The position numbers and the translations under genes were made by a program. Of a DNA stretch of 9,541 nt, positions 1 through 6,151 are shown in pieces (the stretch's first letter is position 1; every line of letters starts with the position of its first letter). The stretch spans positions 1-9,541 of the forward strand of contig CAYLIP010000076.1 of assembly GCA_964383855.1 (NCBI GenBank), in the 5' to 3' direction. Source of the DNA: CAZHAC01 sp964383855 (GTDB lineage: Bacteria; Chloroflexota; Dormibacteria; Dormibacterales; Dormibacteraceae). Below the pieces are notes generated by a model, which saw only the letters and a list, made by a program, of their open reading frames with translations, had not been told where the DNA came from and did no database searches.

Positions 1-840
1 CTCGAAGACGATGTTGGCGGCCTTGCCGCCGAGCTCCAGCGTCAGGCGCTTGCCGGTGCCGGCCAGGGCGCCCTGGATGAGCTTGCCAACCTCGGTCGAG
101 CCGGTGAACGCGACCTTGCGGACGGCGGGGTGGGAGACGACCTGGGCGCCGGTCTCCCCGGCCCCGGTGACGATGTTGACCACCCCGCCGGGAAGGCCCG
201 CCTGCTCGCAGATCTCGGCGAAGAGCATGGCCGAGAGCGGCGTCGTCTCGGCCGGCTTGAGCACCACCGTGTTGCCGGCGGCCAGCGCGGGAGCGATCTT
301 CCAGGCCAGCATGAGGAAGGGGAAGTTCCAGGGGATGACCTGGCCGCATACGCCCACCGGCCGGGGGCGGGCGTTGGGAAAGGCCCATTCCAGCTTGTCG
401 GCCCAGCCGGCGTAGTAGAAGAAATGCGCGGCGGCGAGCGGGATGTCGACGTCGCGCGACTCCTTGATCGGCTTGCCTCCGTCGAGCGTCTCGAGGACGG
501 CGAGCTCGCGGGCCCTTTCCTGGATGATCCGCGAAAGCCGGAAGATGTAGCGCGCCCGCTTGGCCGGCCCCAGCCGCGACCAGGAGCTGAAGGCCGCCTC
601 GGCGGCGGCCACGGCCCGGTCGACGTCCACCTGGTCCGCCTCCGCGAACTCGGCAAGGACCTCCTCGGATGCCGGGTTGATCGACTGCAGCCGGCGCTTG
701 GAGTGCGGCTGCACGAACCGGCCGCCGATGTAGAGCGGGTAGCTGGGCTTGACACGGACGATGTCGCGCGCCTCGGGCGCCGGCAGGTAGTCCCACTCGA
801 AGCCCTGCAGCTCCTGCGGCGGGCGGGAGGTGATCGCCAT
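1..840 (-). CDS. NAD(P)-dependent aldehyde dehydrogenase, C-terminus beyond window
   Basis: Aldehyde dehydrogenase superfamily enzyme, oxidising an aldehyde to the acid with NAD(P)+ in the cytoplasm. The frame is open from ATG at 840 to the window edge, giving 280 of about 480-500 residues. Visible family signatures are IPWNFPF near residues 169-175 (Asn172 of the oxyanion hole), the cofactor-binding LKPAE (Lys195), FTGSTEVG at 245-252 (Rossmann glycine motif) and LELGGK at 268-273 (general base Glu269). The catalytic cysteine, normally about 35 residues further on, lies outside the window. The family domain begins near residue 35 (YPLYIGGRFV) after a short extension. It starts 8 bp after the deoC stop, with only a weak purine run (AGAG) as ribosome site, so the two genes are almost certainly co-transcribed. 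That pairing suggests acetaldehyde from DeoC as substrate, but this is inferred from context only. Confidence 0.93.
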   Translation of the reverse strand, partial: MAITSRPPQELQGFEWDYLPAPEARDIVRVKPSYPLYIGGRFVQPHSKRRLQSINPASEEVLAEFAEADQVDVDRAVAAAEAAFSSWSRLGPAKRARYIFRLSRIIQERARELAVLETLDGGKPIKESRDVDIPLAAAHFFYYAGWADKLEWAFPNARPRPVGVCGQVIPWNFPFLMLAWKIAPALAAGNTVVLKPAETTPLSAMLFAEICEQAGLPGGVVNIVTGAGETGAQVVSHPAVRKVAFTGSTEVGKLIQGALAGTGKRLTLELGGKAANIVFE

Positions 841-848
841 CGAGCTCT

Positions 849-1775
849 CTAATCGACCGTGAAGTAGTCGGGGGCCTGGTAGGCGCCCGTGCGCTCCTTC
901 TCGATCTGCATCAGCACATCGTTGAGGAGGCTGGAGGCGCCCAGCCGGAACAGCTCCGGCGTCATCCAGTGCGAGCCCAGGGTCTCGTAGAGCAGGACGA
1001 GGTACTGGACCGCCTGCTTGGCCGTGCGGATGCCGCCCGCCGGCTTGAACCCGACGACTCGGCCGGTCTCCCGGTGAAAGTCGCGGATGGCCTCCATCAT
1101 GACCAGGCTCACGGGCAGCGTCGCGGCCGGCGTCACCTTGCCGGTCGAGGTCTTGATGAAGTCGGCGCCCGCCGCCATGGCCAGGATGGAGGCCCGCCGG
1201 ACGGCGTCGTAGGCTCCCAGCTCTCCGGTTTCCAGGATGACCTTGAGTCGCGCCCGGCCGCAGGCGTCCTTGATCGCCTGGATCTCGTCATAGACGGTCT
1301 GGTAGTCGCCGGCCAGGAAGGCGCCGCGGTCGATCACCATGTCGATCTCGCCGGCCCCGGCGTCGACCGCCTCGCGCGTCTCGGCGATCTTGATCGAGGT
1401 GAAGGTCTGGCCGGATGGAAAGCCGGTGGCCACGCTGGCGACCCTGACGCCGCTGCCCCGGACGTGTGCGACCGCGGGCGGCACCATGGCCGGGTATACG
1501 CAGATGGCGGCCACGCTGGGAATCGAGTCGTCGCCGGGCTTGGGCCGGATCGCCTTGCTGCAGAGGGCGGCCACCTTGCCCGGGGTATCCATGCCCTCCA
1601 GGGTCGTCAGGTCCATGCAGCGGATGGCGAGGTCGAGCGCCTGGAGTTTCGAACCCTTCTTGATCGACCGCTTGGCCAGCGCGGCGGCACGCTCCTCCAC
1701 GCCCACCTGGTCCACGCTCCGGACGCCGCGCATCAGGGAGCCGATGTGCGAGAGCTGAACCGTCGCCGTGGCCAT
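849..1775 (-). CDS. deoC: Deoxyribose-phosphate aldolase, long (human DERA-like) form
   Basis: Cytoplasmic class I aldolase that cleaves 2-deoxy-D-ribose-5-phosphate into glyceraldehyde-3-phosphate and acetaldehyde, the last step of deoxynucleoside catabolism. The 308-residue protein carries DFIKTSTGK at 205-213 with Schiff-base Lys208 (E. coli Lys167), FKPAGGIR at 243-250 with Lys244 (E. coli Lys201) and EIDMVI with Asp145 (E. coli Asp102). All catalytic residues are therefore present. It is about 50 residues longer than E. coli DeoC. Its N-terminal DLTTLEG segment and C-terminal PELFRLGASSLLNDV match my recollection of human DERA, so it belongs to the long, eukaryote-like branch. The ATG at 1775 lies 7 nt behind a CATAAT box, suggesting a leaderless message; a GGAG further upstream is badly spaced. 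It leads the operon with the aldehyde dehydrogenase and is divergent from the four-cysteine gene. Confidence 0.96.
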   Translation of the reverse strand: MATATVQLSHIGSLMRGVRSVDQVGVEERAAALAKRSIKKGSKLQALDLAIRCMDLTTLEGMDTPGKVAALCSKAIRPKPGDDSIPSVAAICVYPAMVPPAVAHVRGSGVRVASVATGFPSGQTFTSIKIAETREAVDAGAGEIDMVIDRGAFLAGDYQTVYDEIQAIKDACGRARLKVILETGELGAYDAVRRASILAMAAGADFIKTSTGKVTPAATLPVSLVMMEAIRDFHRETGRVVGFKPAGGIRTAKQAVQYLVLLYETLGSHWMTPELFRLGASSLLNDVLMQIEKERTGAYQAPDYFTVD

Positions 1776-1782
1776 CGCGGCG

Positions 1783-1788
1783 ATTATG
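1783..1788 (-). promoter_or_regulatory. Putative -10 box of deoC (leaderless-type)
   Basis: On the minus strand this reads CATAAT, five of six matches to TATAAT, inside very GC-rich sequence. It is followed by CGCCGCG and then the deoC ATG. With transcription starting 6-7 nt after the box, the message would begin at or one base before the start codon. No convincing -35 is seen. The layout matches that in front of the pfkB kinase gene (GATAAT, 6 nt, GTG). Confidence 0.45.
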
Positions 1789-1801
1789 CTCCGAGGGCTT
1801 G

Positions 1802-2431
1802 ATGGCGGGGACCCCGGACGACGTCTGCCCTTACTCGAGGCCGTTCGACATCGACTTCTCGGACTGCGTGGCCTACTACCCTCAGCGGTTCGTCGCTCGC
1901 GACTCCTCCGGACGGGTGCTGTCCCCGGTCTGGACGTGCCGGCACCTCGGCAACGGGCTGCACGAGGGCACGCGCGGCCACTTCTACCCGCGCTGCCGGA
2001 TCGGGAATGCCGCCGACCGCGAGGAGTGGGCGCGCACCGTCGGCGGCGACCGCCTGGCCGCCTTCGACGAGTGGCGCCGCATCAGCGGCCCGGTCGTCGA
2101 GGCCGGCGTCGCGGAGCTGATCCGCGCCAACCGCGAGGCGCTCCCGGCCGGCTCCGCCTGGGGGCTGCTCGGCCCGGGCGTTGCCGACCGCATCGAGGCG
2201 CTGGTCCACTCGGTCGTGGAGCTGGCGCGCAAGCACGAGCCGCTGCTCGAGCGAGTCGGCTTTCCGCTCGACGCCTACGAGCGGATGCTCAGCGAGTGGT
2301 TCGCGTTCGTGGTGGCCGACGGGGGACGCAACGAGTGGCGCACGCCGCCGGCCACGCTCGATCTCTTTCCGGAACCGGCGCGGGCCCTGCTGGACCCCAA
2401 CTACTGGAAGTCGTCCTACCGCGCCGGTTGA
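1802..2431 (+). CDS. Unrecognised protein with N-terminal four-cysteine module
   Basis: A 209-residue soluble protein that I cannot assign to a named family. I chose the ATG at 1802 because GAGGG at 1793-1797 sits 4 nt before it; an in-frame TTG at 1799 is the alternative. The first 70 residues hold Cys9, Cys22, Cys46 and Cys65 (CPYS, SDCV, WTCRHL, YPRCRIG), with His48 near the third. No cysteine occurs afterwards, so they look like a metal or Fe-S site or two disulfides. The spacing resembles a four-cysteine segment (CP-F/Y ... C ... C ... YxxC) that I recall from some Chloroflexota proteins, often near LysM domains, but this is uncertain. Residues 70-175 are acidic-basic and probably helical, with a conserved-looking GFPLDAYERML stretch. 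There is no signal peptide or membrane segment. It is divergent from deoC with 26 bp between start codons, too little for two independent classical promoters. Confidence 0.75.
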   Translation: MAGTPDDVCPYSRPFDIDFSDCVAYYPQRFVARDSSGRVLSPVWTCRHLGNGLHEGTRGHFYPRCRIGNAADREEWARTVGGDRLAAFDEWRRISGPVVEAGVAELIRANREALPAGSAWGLLGPGVADRIEALVHSVVELARKHEPLLERVGFPLDAYERMLSEWFAFVVADGGRNEWRTPPATLDLFPEPARALLDPNYWKSSYRAG

Positions 2432-2461
2432 GAACCCCCCAGGTGTCCTTCCACCCGGTCT

Positions 2462-2484
2462 GGAGTCCTGCTCGAGGAGGCTCC
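2462..2484. terminator. Possible bidirectional hairpin between convergent genes
   Basis: An imperfect hairpin: GGAG (2462-2465) pairs with CTCC (2481-2484), and TCCT (2466-2469) pairs with AGGA (2475-2478), with a 5-nt loop and a 2-nt bulge. It sits in the 61-bp space between the stops of the four-cysteine gene (plus) and the zinc-ribbon gene (minus), where a shared terminator is expected. No T-run follows on either strand, so intrinsic termination is unproven. Confidence 0.3.
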
Positions 2485-2492
2485 TGAGTCGG

Positions 2493-2792
2493 CTAGCGCC
2501 CTCGCATCTGCTGGAAGCAGTCGGGGCAGTAGACCGGCCGGCTCCCGGTGGGCAGGAACGGCACCTGGGTCGCCCGGCCGCAGTTGGCGCAGATCACGTC
2601 ATGCATCTCGCGCGAGGGCCGCGCACTGGCACCCGGACCATCCGATCGCCTCGAGGCCCGGCAGGACGGGCACCGGCGCGGCTCATGCATGAGCCCGCGC
2701 GTCTGGTAGAACTCCTGCTCGCCGGCTGTGAAGACGAACTCACGTCCACAGTCGCGACAGGTCAGAACCTTGTCCTCGAAACCAATGGCCAC
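2493..2792 (-). CDS. Small double zinc-ribbon protein
   Basis: A 99-residue protein with two CxxC...CxxC zinc ribbons. The first uses Cys12/Cys15 and Cys41/Cys44 around FTAGEQEFY, the signature of the widespread 'probable zinc-ribbon' family (Pfam zf-trcl, from memory). The second uses Cys68/Cys71 and Cys89/Cys92 (VICANCG, VYCPDC). They are joined by a Ser/Arg/Pro/Gly-rich linker at about 46-62 that looks disordered. Such proteins are common in Chloroflexota, Deltaproteobacteria and candidate phyla. Their role is not established; nucleic-acid or ribosome association is a guess from the fold. The start is GTG at 2792, fixed by a perfect AGGAGG 8 nt upstream. It is transcribed alone, convergent with the four-cysteine gene and divergent from the M29 peptidase. 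Confidence 0.9.
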   Translation of the reverse strand: MAIGFEDKVLTCRDCGREFVFTAGEQEFYQTRGLMHEPRRCPSCRASRRSDGPGASARPSREMHDVICANCGRATQVPFLPTGSRPVYCPDCFQQMRGR

Positions 2793-2931
2793 CTACCGAT
2801 CCTCCTGTCCCTGGGTTACGCGTCGGGTCCGGACGGGGATGGGTTCCGAGGGGCCCTGTTGCGCGATCTGATGCGATATTAACTGCCACGAGAACGAATT
2901 CAAGAGACGGCGTGGACTACGCTCAATATTC
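2793..2931. promoter_or_regulatory. Divergent intergenic region, zinc-ribbon / M29 peptidase
   Basis: This 139-bp spacer must hold promoters for both flanking genes. It includes an AT-richer patch around 2871-2903 (GATATTAAC, GAATTC). On the plus side TACGCT (2918-2923) fits TAnnnT and ends 8 nt before the GTG of the M29 gene. No clear -35 hexamers or inverted repeats were found, so the exact promoter positions are unresolved. Confidence 0.4.
2801..2806 (-). promoter_or_regulatory. Ribosome binding site of zinc-ribbon gene
   Basis: The minus strand reads AGGAGG, 8 nt before a GTG. It is the strongest Shine-Dalgarno in the window and decides the GTG start, since no ATG is available at the beginning of the conserved domain. 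Confidence 0.7.
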
Positions 2932-3927
2932 GTGCTTCCCGAATACGTTCTCGGCGCGCGCAACGCGGTTCATGCGTGCCTCAACATCCAGCCCTCGGAC
3001 CGCGTCGCAATCATAAAAACCGCGGATCGCGCGGACATCGCGCAGGCCATCGAAGAGGAGGCTCGGACGACCGGCGCCGAGGTCAGGTCCTGGGTGATGG
3101 ACGAGGTGGTGCAGCGGCCGGCGCGGGAGTTTCCGCGCACCTTATCCCGCCAGCTGCTGGAGTACCGGCCCACCGCCTCCTTCTACATCGGCGATGGGAT
3201 GCCCGGCGAGCTGGCCTTCCGGCAGCCCATGCTCGACCTCTTCCGCGAGGTTCGCAGCCGGCACGGGCACATGATCGGAATCGACCACCGTTTGATGGTC
3301 GACGGCATGGCCGGGGACTACGCGGAGATCTACCGGGTCACCCGCCGGGTCTACGAGATCGTGCGCCACGCGTCCCGGATCGAGGTCGCCACGGCGCTCG
3401 GCACCGAGCTGGTGGCGACCTTCAACCCCGAGTGGCGCTGGATCCCGGCCGACGGTCGCTACTGGGAGCCCGGCCAGTGGGGCAATCTGCCCGAGGGCGA
3501 GACCTTCACCGCACCGTGGCGGCTCGACGGCCTCCTGGTGGGGGAGGAAATGGGTGACCACTTCACGGCCAGGTACGGTGTCTTCGAGGAGCCGGTTCGG
3601 CTCCAGGTGCGCGATTCCAGGGTGGTCGCAGTGGAGGCGTCGCCGCCCTCGCTGAGGCAGGAGATCCAGGAGTACCTCGGGCAGCACCCGATGTCCGACC
3701 GGGCGGGCGAGTTCGCGATCGGGACCAACACCGGGCTGCGCGAGATCGTCGGCAACTTTGTCCAGGACGAGAAGTTCCCCGGGGTCCACGTCGCCTTCGG
3801 CGACCCATATGGCGCGGAGACCGGCGCCGGCTGGACGTGCTCCAGCCACGTCGATGTCCTGGCCTCGCATGCCGACGTCGTCGTGGACGGCCGCAAGATC
3901 ATGGAGGGCGGCCGGTTCCTGGTCTGA
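2932..3927 (+). CDS. M29-family (aminopeptidase T/AmpS-like) metallohydrolase
   Basis: A 331-residue soluble enzyme of the M29 / COG2309 leucyl-aminopeptidase fold, predicted to remove N-terminal residues from peptides using two metal ions. The expected ligands are visible: Glu190 in LPEGETFTAP, Glu260 in GEFAIGTN, His286 in GVHVAFGDP, and His306/Asp308 in SSHVDV. Tyr293 lies 7 residues after the first histidine, as in aminopeptidase T (His345/Tyr352). It is shorter than classical AmpS/AmpT (about 400 residues). The same fold includes NicX-type 2,5-dihydroxypyridine dioxygenases, which use a His-His-Asp iron site, so peptidase activity is likely but not certain. The start is GTG at 2932; no other start precedes the conserved region and no Shine-Dalgarno is evident. 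The stop lies 17 bases before the assembly gap. It stands alone as transcribed. Confidence 0.85.
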   Translation: MLPEYVLGARNAVHACLNIQPSDRVAIIKTADRADIAQAIEEEARTTGAEVRSWVMDEVVQRPAREFPRTLSRQLLEYRPTASFYIGDGMPGELAFRQPMLDLFREVRSRHGHMIGIDHRLMVDGMAGDYAEIYRVTRRVYEIVRHASRIEVATALGTELVATFNPEWRWIPADGRYWEPGQWGNLPEGETFTAPWRLDGLLVGEEMGDHFTARYGVFEEPVRLQVRDSRVVAVEASPPSLRQEIQEYLGQHPMSDRAGEFAIGTNTGLREIVGNFVQDEKFPGVHVAFGDPYGAETGAGWTCSSHVDVLASHADVVVDGRKIMEGGRFLV

Positions 3928-3944
3928 CCGGCCGGAAATGAAAA

Positions 3945-4044
3945 NNNNNNNNNNNNNNNNNNNNNNNNNNNNNNNNNNNNNNNNNNNNNNNNNNNNNNNN
4001 NNNNNNNNNNNNNNNNNNNNNNNNNNNNNNNNNNNNNNNNNNNN
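3945..4044. other. Assembly gap (100 N)
   Basis: Exactly 100 undetermined bases, the conventional placeholder for a gap of unknown length. It interrupts the C-terminus of the DHA2 transporter and follows the M29 gene stop by 17 bases. Reading frames that run through it are artefacts, and the true distance between the two blocks is unknown. Confidence 0.98.
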
Positions 4045-5546
4045 ACCAGCGCGGCGGCCAGGTAGATGTCGTGCAGGGTGGCCGCGATGCCGACCTTCAC
4101 GGCGTGGATGGCCTGGTCGAAGTAGGGCTGCGCCGGCGCCGGCAGCGCCGCGCGGGCGGCGGCCATCTGCTTGGGATCCAGCGTCTGCTGGGCCCCGCCG
4201 GTCCCGCTGATCTTGCCGAAGCCGGCCTTGAGCTGCGGCGGCAGGCTGAGCTTGCTGATCTGCTCGTTGATCCTGTCCGGCATCAGGCGGGCCAGGATCG
4301 ACCCCATGACGGCCGTGCTGACGGTGCCGCCCACGTTGCGCCAGAACTGGATCTGGCTGGTGCCGACGCCCAGGTACTCGCGCGGCAGCGCCGCCTGAAG
4401 CGCGTTGATGTAGAGGGGGAAGGTGACGCCGAGGCCGAGGCCGATGATCACGATGTCGCGGGTCACCTCGAACTGCGAGGAGGCGGCGTTGACCTGGGCC
4501 AGCATCCACATCCCGAGGATCATGACCGCGGTGCCCAGGGTGCCCAGGTAGCGGTACTGGCGGATGCGGGTCATGAGCAGGCCGGTGCCGGTGCTCGCCG
4601 TCATGAGGCCGATCATCATCGGCGTCACCAGGAGGCCCGAGTTGGTCACGCTGACCCCGAGCACGCCCTGGAAGTCGAGCGAGACGAAGATGATCGTGCC
4701 GAACATCCCGAAGGCGGTGATGAAGCCGACGATCATGGAGACCGCGAAGGCGCGGTTGCGGAAGAGGTTGAAGGGCACCACCGGATGCTCGGCGCGCCGC
4801 TCCTCTAAGTAGAAGGCGACCAGCATCACGAGCGCCAGGCCGAGGAGCCAGAGCACCTGCCAGGAGGTCCAGGCGTGGTCCCTGGTGATCGAGAGGGCGA
4901 CCAGCAGCGGCACCAGGCCGGCGGCCAGCAGGGCCGAGCCGAGGAAGTCGATGTCGCGCCAGGACGCCTTGGAGCGGACGTAGGGGAGCGTGAGCGCGAC
5001 CACCGTGACCGCGGCGATGCCGACCGGGACGTTGACGTAGAAGACCCAGCGCCAGGTCAGGTTGTCGGTCAGGTAGCCGCCGACGGTGGGCCCGATGATG
5101 GCCGAGAGCGCGAACACGGCTCCGAAGACGCCCTGGATCCGGGCGCGCCGGTCGGGCGGGAAGAGGTCGCCGATGACGGTGAAGACGCTGGCGAAGAGCA
5201 GGCCGCCGAAGAGGCCCTGGACCCCCCGGAAGATGACCAGCATGAGCATGTCCTGCGAGGTGCCGCAGAGCGCGGACGCGAGCACGAATCCGACCATGCC
5301 CGCCAGCAGGAAGGGCTTGCGCCCGAACATGTCGCCCAGCTTGCCGGCGACCGGGATCGTCACCGTGGAGGTCACCATGTAGGCGGTCGTGACCCAGGCG
5401 TAGTAGTCCAGCCCGTGGAGCTGGGCGATGATCCTGGGCATCGCCGTGCCGACGATGGTCTGGTCCAGCGAGGCCAGGAGCAGCGCGAGCATCACCCCGG
5501 CGGTCGCGAAAACGAGCTGCCGGCGCGGCAGTGTGGCGGTGGTCAT
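4045..5546 (-). CDS. DHA2-family (EmrB/QacA-like) MFS drug efflux transporter, C-terminus lost in gap
   Basis: Inner-membrane proton-coupled multidrug exporter with 14 predicted membrane segments. About 500 residues are present; the last helix and tail are missing at the gap. Family motifs are LDQTIVGTAMP (Asp28, motif D1), GKLGDMFGRK at 68-77 (motif A), IFRGVQG with Arg107 (motif B), IIGPTVGGYL at 150-159 (motif C, typical of antiporters) and the DHA2 signature WRWVFYVNVPVG at 165-176. The hydrophilic stretch from about 420, rich in Pro, Ala and Lys, is the extracytoplasmic loop usual before the last helix. The start is ATG at 5546, set by AGGAG about 7 nt upstream and the ATGA overlap with marR. 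An open frame extends upstream to 5669 but only reads through marR out of frame. Control by the adjacent MarR repressor is strongly implied. The substrate cannot be told from sequence. Confidence 0.94.
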
Positions 5547-6094
5547 TCGTATCTCCTCGCTGTGTTCATCTGCTGGACGAGCCGGAGGCAGAGGTGCCGG
5601 AGCTGGACCAGTTCTTCCTTTGTGAATTCCCGGGTCAGGAGGGTCTGGGCGTTCATGCCGCCCCGCCACATCGACTCAATCTTCTCGAGCCCACGATCGG
5701 TCAGGCGGGCCAGCACCGAACGCCGGTCGTTGGGGTCGGACACCCGCTCCACGAGACCGTCCTTCTCCAGGTGATCGACGAGCCCGGTGATGTTGCGCGG
5801 GCTGACGTTGAGGCTGGAGGCGAGGTCGGCCATGGCCAGCGTGCGGTTGTCGGCCTTGCGGAGCCGAAAGAGGACCTGCAGCCGCCCCTCCGACAGGCCA
5901 TGGACGTCGGCCCAGCGCTCCATGTGCAGGTGCATCTGGCGGCCGGCCATGCGGAGGGCGGCCAGCGCCTCAAGCGCCGGGCGCTGGGCAGGGGAGGCCT
6001 GCTCGACCATCCGCCTGGCCTGGCGCTCGTAGAGGCAGCCGTCGGCATCGTGCTCGATGGCTATGTCGAATGGCTTCAATTCAGATGGGTTCAT
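5543..6094 (-). CDS. MarR-family transcriptional regulator
   Basis: A 183-residue winged-helix repressor of the MarR/EmrR type, expected to bind DNA as a dimer and release it on binding a small molecule exported by the neighbouring pump. The recognition helix is around 98-110 (VSPRNITGLVDHL). It is followed by the wing with the family's DPNDRRSVLARLT at 120-132. Flanking helices at 35-65 and 140-178 form the dimer interface. Its stop TGA overlaps the transporter ATG as ATGA, and the transporter's AGGAG lies inside its last codons (ARRYE), giving translational coupling. ATG at 6094 is preferred; an in-frame ATG at 6109 would add five residues (MKHFT) but falls within the apparent -10 box. The open frame continues much further upstream, but that part is antisense to the kinase gene. 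Confidence 0.93.
   Translation of the reverse strand: MNPSELKPFDIAIEHDADGCLYERQARRMVEQASPAQRPALEALAALRMAGRQMHLHMERWADVHGLSEGRLQVLFRLRKADNRTLAMADLASSLNVSPRNITGLVDHLEKDGLVERVSDPNDRRSVLARLTDRGLEKIESMWRGGMNAQTLLTREFTKEELVQLRHLCLRLVQQMNTARRYE
5544..5558 (-). promoter_or_regulatory. Ribosome binding site and ATGA overlap coupling marR to transporter
   Basis: The minus strand reads GAGGAG (5553-5558), then ATACGA, then ATGA. The ATG starts the transporter, and the TGA, one base on, ends marR. This fixes the transporter start and couples expression of repressor and pump. Confidence 0.75.
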
Positions 6095-6112
6095 AGTGAA
6101 GTGCTTCATTAT
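6093..6112. promoter_or_regulatory. Putative MarR operator, 20-bp palindrome
   Basis: Two 9-bp arms, ATAGTGAAG and CTTCATTAT, flank a central TG. They are reverse complements except for one position; the inner TGAAG/CTTCA is perfect. It covers the marR start codon and the AATAAT -10-like box. Length and symmetry fit MarR-family operators, so autorepression of marR and the pump operon is the simplest reading. It ends 28 bp from the -10 box of the divergent kinase gene, so it might affect that promoter too. Confidence 0.6.
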
Positions 6113-6113
6113 T
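6108..6113 (-). promoter_or_regulatory. Putative -10 box of marR
   Basis: The minus strand reads AATAAT, five of six matches to TATAAT. Thirteen bases separate it from the ATG at 6094, giving a leader of only about 6-7 nt. It lies almost wholly inside the palindrome at 6093-6112, the position expected for a repressor that blocks its own promoter. No clear -35 is seen. Confidence 0.4.
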
Positions 6114-6139
6114 ACCCAGTTCACCGCCGCGATATTCCC

Positions 6140-6145
6140 GATAAT
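6140..6145 (+). promoter_or_regulatory. Putative -10 box of pfkB/psu operon (leaderless-type)
   Basis: GATAAT, five of six matches to TATAAT, is followed by six bases (CGCTGC) and then the GTG start at 6152. That spacing places transcription start on the GTG itself, and no Shine-Dalgarno is present. It mirrors CATAAT in front of deoC. No good -35 is seen at 16-18 bp; TTCACC at 6120-6125 is a weak match at short spacing. Confidence 0.5.
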
Positions 6146-6151
6146 CGCTGC

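Noticed and set aside
4071..5774. Plus-strand open frames over the transporter and marR (4071-4808, 4875-5774)
   Set aside because: They translate to Asp/Glu/His/Arg/Gly-rich strings without domains and oppose a clear DHA2 transporter; they are compositional shadows.
5531..6151. Extension of the kinase frame upstream to 5531
   Set aside because: This stretch is antisense to marR, and the PfkB domain begins exactly at the GTG at 6152 behind a -10-like box.
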